From NCBI RefSeq assembly GCF_024763615.1, contig NC_077222.1, positions 91,669,417 to 91,733,416 of the forward strand: a stretch of DNA of 64,000 bases. The letters run 5' to 3'. Below, piece after piece: positions 60,101-64,000 of the stretch. The translations under genes and the position numbers were made by a program. The stretch comes from Phlebotomus papatasi. Its lineage: Eukaryota; Arthropoda; Insecta; Diptera; Psychodidae. Under the pieces are notes generated by a model. It ran no database searches, was not told the DNA's origin, and saw only the letters and a list, made by a program, of their open reading frames with translations. Every line of letters begins with the position of its first letter. The first letter of the stretch is position 1.

Positions 60101-61015
60101 CGCCGATTAAAGCTATCTCGATTTTATTACTAATGTTGTATTTTTTGTCCTTTTCTTTGATTTTATCGCGGTTAGGTGGGGCCTTTAGCAGCCCAGGCTG
60201 GAGTAACATCTACCATGACAGTTCTACTGTTGTTCATTCACTGGAAACATTTAAAGAGACCATATTTTGCCGTAATTAAATTGTTTACCATTTTTGCTGT
60301 TATATTCGGCGTAGGCACACTTCCGTTGCAACAAAATTATGCCGCTGTCATAGCTGGGATCATCTCAGGAACAGCACTAACTTTAGCTCTTGTTCCCTTT
60401 GTCGGTCTCACAAAATATGGTCGTAAGAGTAAAGTAAGTTTTGCGCAGGAGTTCACAATTGACATCTTACTTAATCTAATGCTCTAGACACACTTACGAC
60501 TTAAGCCGAGAAACGGTTTAATCTAATTATAATCAAAATAATGATCATATTACATTTCCATCAGTTTCTGACTAATCTATCTCTCGGCTTAAGCCGAGGA
60601 ATGGCTTAGTTAGTGGGAAACTAAGGGAATTTAATCAAATCATTATTTTGATTATAATTACGTTAAGCAGTCTCTCGGCTTAAGTCGTAAGCGTGTCTAG
60701 GCCATGATCCTAACCTCTATTTTCTCATTTTTTTTTCAGATAAACCTCGTGTGGTCAATAATGATACTCTATTCGGCCACTTACGTGGCGCTTTTTGTCA
60801 TTTTCTACTTATTTCCCTCTGCGTTCAAACATCTTGGGGGAATTGGTTATTCCGACTTTACCGCTGGGACCAGTTTTGGGACAATCAGCACAATACATGA
60901 TCCAAGTGTGGGTAGCTCCGCCAAAAGCATAAATACACCCACATCGAGCAGTTCCGGAACTGGAGGCGGTAGCATCAGTGGCAGTACCAAGCAAATGCTC
61001 GTGGGACAAGCATGA
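41870..61015 (+). CDS. iRhom: inactive rhomboid protein (iRhom / rhomboid-5 type)
   Basis: Polytopic pseudoprotease of the secretory pathway; in flies and mammals iRhoms control trafficking of EGF-family ligands and/or the ADAM17 sheddase. Seven exons join in frame: 41870-42156, 44903-45298, 50854-51661, 54368-55209, 55278-56310, 60176-60433, 60740-61015, giving 1,299 residues. The N-terminal cytosolic half (about 1-800) is rich in Ser/Pro/Gln. The first membrane span is about 806-828, followed by the long Cys-rich luminal iRhom homology domain (about 830-1055, e.g. WPDDITKWPICRK, FCDFVNGYFHEEASLCSQV). The rhomboid core then runs to about 1250, and a Ser/Gly tail ends the chain. The Ser motif is GPLA (1124-1127), with the Pro that marks iRhoms and no Ser; no His is seen at the second catalytic site. 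The start is the first ATG after an in-frame TAA. Length is close to insect rhomboid-5 proteins. Introns hold satellites and MITEs. Confidence 0.93.
42868..43119 (+). mobile_element. MITE, CACTGAGAGAAATCC family, in iRhom intron 1
   Basis: Near-full copy (CATTGAGAGAAATCCG ... TTCTCAGTG), very similar to the one at 46391. Confidence 0.75.
43225..44345 (+). repeat. 82-bp satellite with 4-unit higher-order repeat, iRhom intron 1
   Basis: About 13-14 units of the pattern GGGATCTTTGTAAAAGTTTG ... CATAAAATGTGCGAAAAAG. A block of four units recurs at an offset of 328 bp (e.g. GTCATATGGGCAGCTAATTG at 43354 and 43682) with far higher similarity than neighbouring units. Confidence 0.85.
44622..44645 (+). 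repeat. TAA microsatellite
   Basis: About eight TAA repeats in iRhom intron 1; a similar run lies at 48681-48698 in intron 2. Confidence 0.7.
44903..45298 (+). CDS. iRhom: iRhom coding exon 2
   Basis: 396 bp, phase 2 to phase 2. Starts CAG|ATACATTCC and encodes RYIPPDQYQLTARIAATAPP, a conserved-looking cytosolic motif, followed by a Pro/Ser-rich segment with repeated SDRF words. Donor CG|GTAAGT. Confidence 0.88.
46168..46257 (+). pseudogene. possible psq/CENP-B-type HTH transposase fragment
   Basis: 29 codons, with KKYRFDEQDDLKEALEEFRK then a stop. The pattern (basic-aromatic, D-L-x-x-A-L-x-x-x-R-x-G-K) resembles the pipsqueak-type helix-turn-helix at the N-terminus of pogo-like transposases. 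Short, so weak. Confidence 0.35.
46391..46640 (+). mobile_element. MITE, CACTGAGAGAAATCC family, in iRhom intron 2
   Basis: Near-full copy ending TTTCTTAGTG; it shares with the 42868 copy the variant words CTGCATTATTGATCC-like and ATTATGGGTTAAAG. Confidence 0.75.
48117..48238. mobile_element. Harbinger-like MITE, same family, in iRhom intron 2
   Basis: Starts TGCCCTAGACACACTTGC, ends CTGTCAAGGCCC; ATA flanks both sides. Confidence 0.6.
50854..51661 (+). CDS. iRhom: iRhom coding exon 3
   Basis: Acceptor CAG|ATACGTTCC, donor CAA|GTAAGT, phase 2 to phase 0. Encodes RYVPTPPPPTTDVYSDSS and then a Ser/Thr/Pro/Gln-rich low-complexity stretch with several Cys. The frame stays open about 65 codons past the donor into the 20-bp satellite, so the exon end rests on the splice site. 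Confidence 0.87.
51680..54330 (+). repeat. 20-bp satellite filling iRhom intron 3
   Basis: Around 110-130 diverged copies of GTTGCAACGTACCTTACTCC, with variants such as ATTGCAAACTTACTTGCTTC. Larger blocks also recur (52491-52630 and 53151-53290, offset about 660 bp). It starts within 20 bp of the exon 3 donor and ends within 40 bp of the exon 4 acceptor. Interrupted by the insert at 53626-53960. Confidence 0.9.
53626..53960 (-). mobile_element. retroposon insert sharing the SINE tail
   Basis: In minus orientation it ends GTCTCGACACGATTAATAAT, the same 3' end as the SINE at 59244-59556, but its body is different and shows no clear A/B boxes. It could be a second SINE type or the 3' end of the partner LINE. 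Confidence 0.55.
54368..55209 (+). CDS. iRhom: iRhom coding exon 4
   Basis: Acceptor CAG|ATGCAG, donor CG|GTGAGT. It includes RKQRVKNYLRHELAKFFGVD and QRQKRFALRSFGSL, the basic cytosolic block that precedes the first membrane span in iRhoms, followed by acidic and Ser-rich sequence. Confidence 0.92.
55278..56310 (+). CDS. iRhom: iRhom coding exon 5 (TM1 and iRhom homology domain)
   Basis: Preceded by a 68-bp intron. Encodes RYDYRPFFTYWINTVQ, the first membrane span, the Cys-rich luminal domain, FYRLFTSLCLHAG and the next spans, ending LLPYRPE|GTTTGT. This is the most diagnostic part of the gene. The frame continues 23 codons into the intron before a stop, but joining to exon 6 restores the family pattern PYRPEVGP. 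Confidence 0.95.
56475..57051. mobile_element. MITE with CAGGGCCGTAGC ends, iRhom intron 5
   Basis: CAGGGCCGTAGC at the left, GCTACGGCCCTG at the right, with subterminal direct repeats of GGTAGGGCAT. hAT-like ends; I could not find an exact 8-bp duplication. Confidence 0.6.
57052..58191. other. iRhom intron 5, unassigned part
   Basis: 57.06-57.48 kb is more balanced in base composition and may be an old repeat. No splice-compatible coding exon recognised. Confidence 0.35.
58192..58527. mobile_element. pogo-like MITE, CAGTAGACTCTCGCTTATCC ends
   Basis: 336 bp, TA on both sides; right end GGATAAGCGAGAGTCTACTG. It lies in iRhom intron 5. The outer termini are shared with 31727 and 34543, but the interior is different. 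Confidence 0.75.
58553..58870. mobile_element. MITE, CACACAGAAAAAT ends, in iRhom intron 5
   Basis: CACACAGAAAAATTTT at the left and TTTTTCTGTGTG at the right, TA on both sides; no coding potential. Confidence 0.6.
59017..59170. mobile_element. palindromic MITE, iRhom intron 5
   Basis: GTTGGATCAACAACTGTGCT pairs with AGCACAGTTGCTGATCCAAC; a diverged relative seems to lie at 58020-58165. Confidence 0.55.
59244..59556 (+). mobile_element. tRNA-derived SINE with 12-bp target duplication
   Basis: 313 bp. Head carries A box TGGCGCAATAGG (59255-59266) and B box GTTCGAGTCCC (59330-59340); tail reads AATAAAGTGTCTCGATACG then ATTAATAATA-like repeats. AGTAGCGTTGGC is exact on both sides (59232-59243 and 59557-59568), showing insertion by retroposition. 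It is in iRhom intron 5, same strand. Confidence 0.88.
59624..59800. repeat. AACTAGTTA low-complexity stretch and poly-C
   Basis: Repeated (T)TAGTTAGTTACTAACTAG words in both orientations, followed by a run of 15 C (59781-59795). Confidence 0.6.
60176..60433 (+). CDS. iRhom: iRhom coding exon 6 (rhomboid core)
   Basis: Acceptor GTTAG|GTGGGG, donor AAA|GTAAGT, 86 codons. Encodes VGPLAAQAG, where active rhomboids have the GxSG serine, followed by spans including LPLQQNYAAVIAGIISG, where active rhomboids and many iRhoms carry a His. Confidence 0.92.
60480..60704. mobile_element. Harbinger-like MITE, same family, in iRhom intron 6
   Basis: Left TGCTCTAGACACACTTACG, right GTAAGCGTGTCTAGGCCA; a longer palindromic version with two copies of the GCCGAGAAACGG-like box. 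It makes up most of the 306-bp intron, starting about 46 bp after the exon 6 donor and ending about 35 bp before the acceptor. Confidence 0.65.
60740..61015 (+). CDS. iRhom: iRhom coding exon 7 (last span and tail)
   Basis: Acceptor TTTCAG|ATAAAC. Encodes the final membrane span (MILYSATYVALFVIFYLF), then a Ser/Gly/Thr-rich luminal or cytosolic tail ending KQMLVGQA and a TGA stop. Confidence 0.92.
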   Translation: MNLVWSIMILYSATYVALFVIFYLFPSAFKHLGGIGYSDFTAGTSFGTISTIHDPSVGSSAKSINTPTSSSSGTGGGSISGSTKQMLVGQA

Positions 61016-61098
61016 AATTATTTTACCGGAGTTTATATACTCCGTCGGAATTTCCGGTGAGCATTTTCCGGACAGGTGGAAACGACACACATTCACAT

Positions 61099-61104
61099 AA
61101 TAAA
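61099..61104 (+). terminator. candidate poly(A) signal of iRhom
   Basis: AATAAA 84 bp after the iRhom stop; more AATAAA-like signals occur near 61440 and 61490, so a longer 3' UTR is possible. Confidence 0.45.
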
Positions 61105-61573
61105 TTATAAATATTGAAGAAAAAAATGGAAAAAAGATAATTATGTATTCGTGAAATCAATAATTAAAATAATAATTTAAAATATCTAAGAATAATTATC
61201 ACGCACTTGAAAAGTTTTGATTTTTTTTTTTGGTGAAATTTCAGTGAGCCTGATGAAAGGTTTCTGTTGATGAGTGTTCCTCGGTGAATTGATTTTTAAT
61301 TGTTATTTAGCATTGTTCAATGCCAAAAACAATGGAATATATCCAATCACTTCAGAGTAAATATTGTTCTTTCCTGCTTTAATATTTATATCAAAATTAT
61401 CAAAATTAAAAAAAGAATATTATTGTTTTTAATAGGAAAATAAAATTGTTTATAATTTTCTTTTTTTCGAAGACACTGTTAAATGATTTCAATAAAACGT
61501 GAAAATATTTAACAGAATACTTCTCAAAATTTCTTATGCTTTTTTGTTAGTCCTCTATGAACAACTGAGTAAT

Positions 61574-61841
61574 GGCCTCTACCACGGATTACTATATTCC
61601 TGGATAGTAGGTAGACATTTTTGTGTCCCATAGTAGTGCAAACAAAGTGAATAAAAGTACGAATAAAGACGTCGTATCCTTGCTTCTTGATATTTTCGAG
61701 ACTGAAAGTCACTTAAATCCTATACATTTTCATTCTTCAGCATCAAATCGCATCATTCCTGGGTGCACTTTTATTTGGTTTGTTTGCACTACTATGAGAC
61801 ACGAAAATCTCTACCTACTATCCTGGAATATAGTAATCCGT
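61574..61841. mobile_element. palindromic MITE next to 61842
   Basis: CACGGATTACTATATTCC ... GTAGTGCAAACAAA pairs with TTTGTTTGCACTAC ... GGAATATAGTAATCCGTG. Starts GGCCTCTACC after TAA; its right terminus seems cut by the next MITE. Confidence 0.6.
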
Positions 61842-61979
61842 GCCTCTACACATTGGGAGCAATTTTCGTCAAAAATTGCTTTTTTGAAGGAAATTCCCTG
61901 CAGTGTTGTAGGGGGAAACGTCAAATTTCTGTGAAAAACGCAATTTTTGACGAAAATTGCTCCCAATGTGTAGACGCCT
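61842..61979. mobile_element. Harbinger-like MITE, same family as 8586
   Basis: 138 bp, nearly the same as the copy at 8586 (GCCTCTACACATTGGGAGCA ... CTCCCAATGTGTAGACGCC). Confidence 0.7.
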
Positions 61980-62159
61980 TAATTCTGAAAAAGTCCTTTA
62001 CAGGAAAAATAATCGGCGTAAAATAAAACCTAAAAACGCTTTTAAAAAATCAACGAATATTAAAGACTTTGTGAAACTGCTCTTGAGAACAGCAAAACTT
62101 CATTTGAATAACATATTTTTGAAGCTAATTTTTGGAACATTCTGTTATTTTTAACGATT

Positions 62160-64000
62160 CTATCTATACTGATTTACTGATCAAAATTAATTTTTTACTG
62201 ACTAAATTGGATTTTTATGGACCAAAATCTATTTTTAAATATATAAATGCGGTTTCTTTAATGGCTCCCGCACACCTTTTAGATCAGAAAAATTTCATAA
62301 AGTCAAAATTCGAATCTTCTTCCTTCTCACACGTTTTGTAGATAACTATCTCGTTCTATCGCATTCTTCTTCTTCTTTTAAACATCACTCTAAATTTAAT
62401 TTAGCTCAATCGAATTTGGAGTGCGAAAGATTGAGATAGATATATGCAAAACGTTTGAGAAAGACAGACATTCGAATTTCGACTTCATGAAATTTTTCTG
62501 ACATAATGATCAAAGTTGCATTTTATGCTGATCTGAATTTGTTTTTTACTGACTGAATCTGCTTTTTTACCAATTTTGGTTTATTTACTGACAAAAATCG
62601 TTTATTATTATTTAAGTATTTTTTTATTAACCAAATTTGACTTATTTTTTGGTTAATATCATTTTTTCTGACCAAAATTGACTTCGATTTTGATTTATTC
62701 GCTCAGCATTATCGTTTTATAATTATATTTGTTTGTTTTTACTAACCAAATTTTGACTTATTTTTTGACCAAATTTGTCTTTTTTAATGATCAAAATTCA
62801 TTTCTTTTATTAACCAATTTTGATTTACTTACCGATCAAAATTGTTCTATTATTATATTAATCTCTTTTACAAACCAAATTTGACTTACTTTTTTTTCAA
62901 AATTAATTTCTTTTACTGATCAAAGTTGATGTTTTACTGATTAAAACCGTTCTTTTTCATTGACCTAATCTGATCCTTTTACTGAACATATTTGTCTCGT
63001 TAGAAATTGATTTTTTATTGCAAAAAATTAATTTTTTACTGACCAGTTTTTATTTATTTTTTTTACTGATCAAAATTGATTTTTTTACCGACCAAAATCA
63101 TTTCTTTCATTGACCAATATTGATATTTTTACTAATCAAAATTGACTTATTACTAGGCCAATTGTGATTTATTTACTAACGAAAATCGTTTAATTATTAT
63201 ATTAATGTTTTACTGTTCAAATTAAAGTTTAAAAATAATTTTTTAATGGTCAAAAATGTTACTGACCAAAATAGTTTTTCTAATTGACCAATTTTGATAT
63301 TTTTACTGACCAAATTATGATTTATTACCTGGCCGAATGATTTTTCATGTCTCCGGCACACCTTTTAGATCAGGAAAATTTCATTGAATCAAAATTCGCA
63401 TCCATTTCTTTTTCAAACAATTTGAATATGTCTATTTTAGTCCTTCGCATCTCAAATTAGATTGAACTAAATTGAATTTGGCGTGACATTCAAAAGAATA
63501 AGAAGAGTATGAAAGAGGAGAAAAGATTTATGAAAAAGAATTGAGAAACGAACGTGAATTTTGATTTATTGGAATTTTCCTGATATAAATGGTGTGCTGA
63601 AGCCATTACTGTTCAAATCTGATTGCTTTACTGACCAAATTTTGATATATTTCTTGTTTCAAATTGATTTTTACTGATCCAAAATTATGCATTCATTCTT
63701 GCTGATTAATTTTGATTCGCTGACCAAATATGACATTTTTTGCAAAAATTTATTTTTTACTGACCATTTTGTTTAATTACCAATTTTTGATTTTTTTACT
63801 GACCGAAATTGTTATAACTTATCCAATATTCATTTTTTAATGATGCAAATAACTTTTTAATGGGAAAATTTTATTTTTTACTGAACCAAACCATTACTGA
63901 CTATTCTGGCATTTTTTGTCACCAAACATGTTTTTTTAATGATCAAAATTTTTATAAGCTGACCAAATGATTTTTTTACTGATTATTTTAACCAAAATGC
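62160..64000 (+). repeat. 22-bp AT-rich satellite, continues past window
   Basis: Diverged copies of ACTGACCAAAATTGATTTTT at 20-23 bp spacing to the last base. Two related palindromic inserts interrupt it (about 62265-62505 and 63354-63603). Confidence 0.75.
63354..63603. mobile_element. palindromic MITE inside the 22-bp satellite
   Basis: GGCACACCTTTTAGATCAGG ... AAAATTC pairs with GAATTTTGATTTATTGGAAT ... TCCTGATATAAATGGTGTGC. A relative at 62265 (GCACACCTTTTAGATCAGAA) has a weaker right end. Confidence 0.5.

Overview
The window is nuclear DNA from an insect, most likely a dipteran. It is AT-rich, has GT-AG introns and is crowded with transposons. Three c-type lysozyme genes and one inactive-rhomboid (iRhom) gene are the only cellular genes I can support. 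The lysozyme and iRhom sequences look dipteran. A lower dipteran such as a sand fly would fit the genome style, but that is inference.

Layout. 1-12.4 kb: repeat-filled spacer with a fold-back Tc1/mariner element (1.69-3.34 kb) and many short inverted-repeat elements (MITEs). 12.47-16.86 kb: lysozyme gene 1 on the minus strand; its 3.8-kb first intron is packed with repeats. 18.4-21.1 kb: a composite inverted-repeat element enclosing a uniform 65-bp minisatellite (11 full units plus a partial one). 21.93-22.57 kb: lysozyme gene 2 (+). 22.67-27.70 kb: a complete Ty3/gypsy LTR retrotransposon with LTRs that look identical and one uninterrupted gag-pol frame, inserted about 55 bp past the poly(A) signal of lysozyme 2. 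27.7-35.3 kb: repeat spacer with a pogo-like element hosting a 1.33-kb near-perfect palindrome. 35.47-36.12 kb: lysozyme gene 3 (+). 36.2-41.1 kb: more repeats, including a 17-bp satellite with fold-back structure. 41.87-61.02 kb: seven coding exons of iRhom (+), predicted 1,299 residues, with introns filled by an 82-bp higher-order satellite, a 20-bp satellite, SINEs and MITEs. 61.1-64 kb: MITEs and a 22-bp AT-rich satellite running off the window edge.

How the genes work. The lysozymes are secreted muramidases with both catalytic acids intact; they should act in immunity and/or digestion. Genes 2 and 3 are close paralogues sharing a conserved C-terminal tail that gene 1 lacks. iRhom is a membrane pseudoprotease of the secretory pathway that controls trafficking of EGF-family ligands and/or sheddases in other animals.

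The most unusual material is the repeat layer: two very large self-complementary elements, five different satellite families (two filling much of iRhom introns), a SINE with an exact 12-bp target duplication, and MITEs assignable by target duplication to hAT (8 bp), PIF/Harbinger (TAA/TTA), piggyBac (TTAA) and Tc1/mariner/pogo (TA). Coordinates were read by eye. Intron-exon junctions rest on consensus splice sites plus preserved reading frame, not on transcript data.
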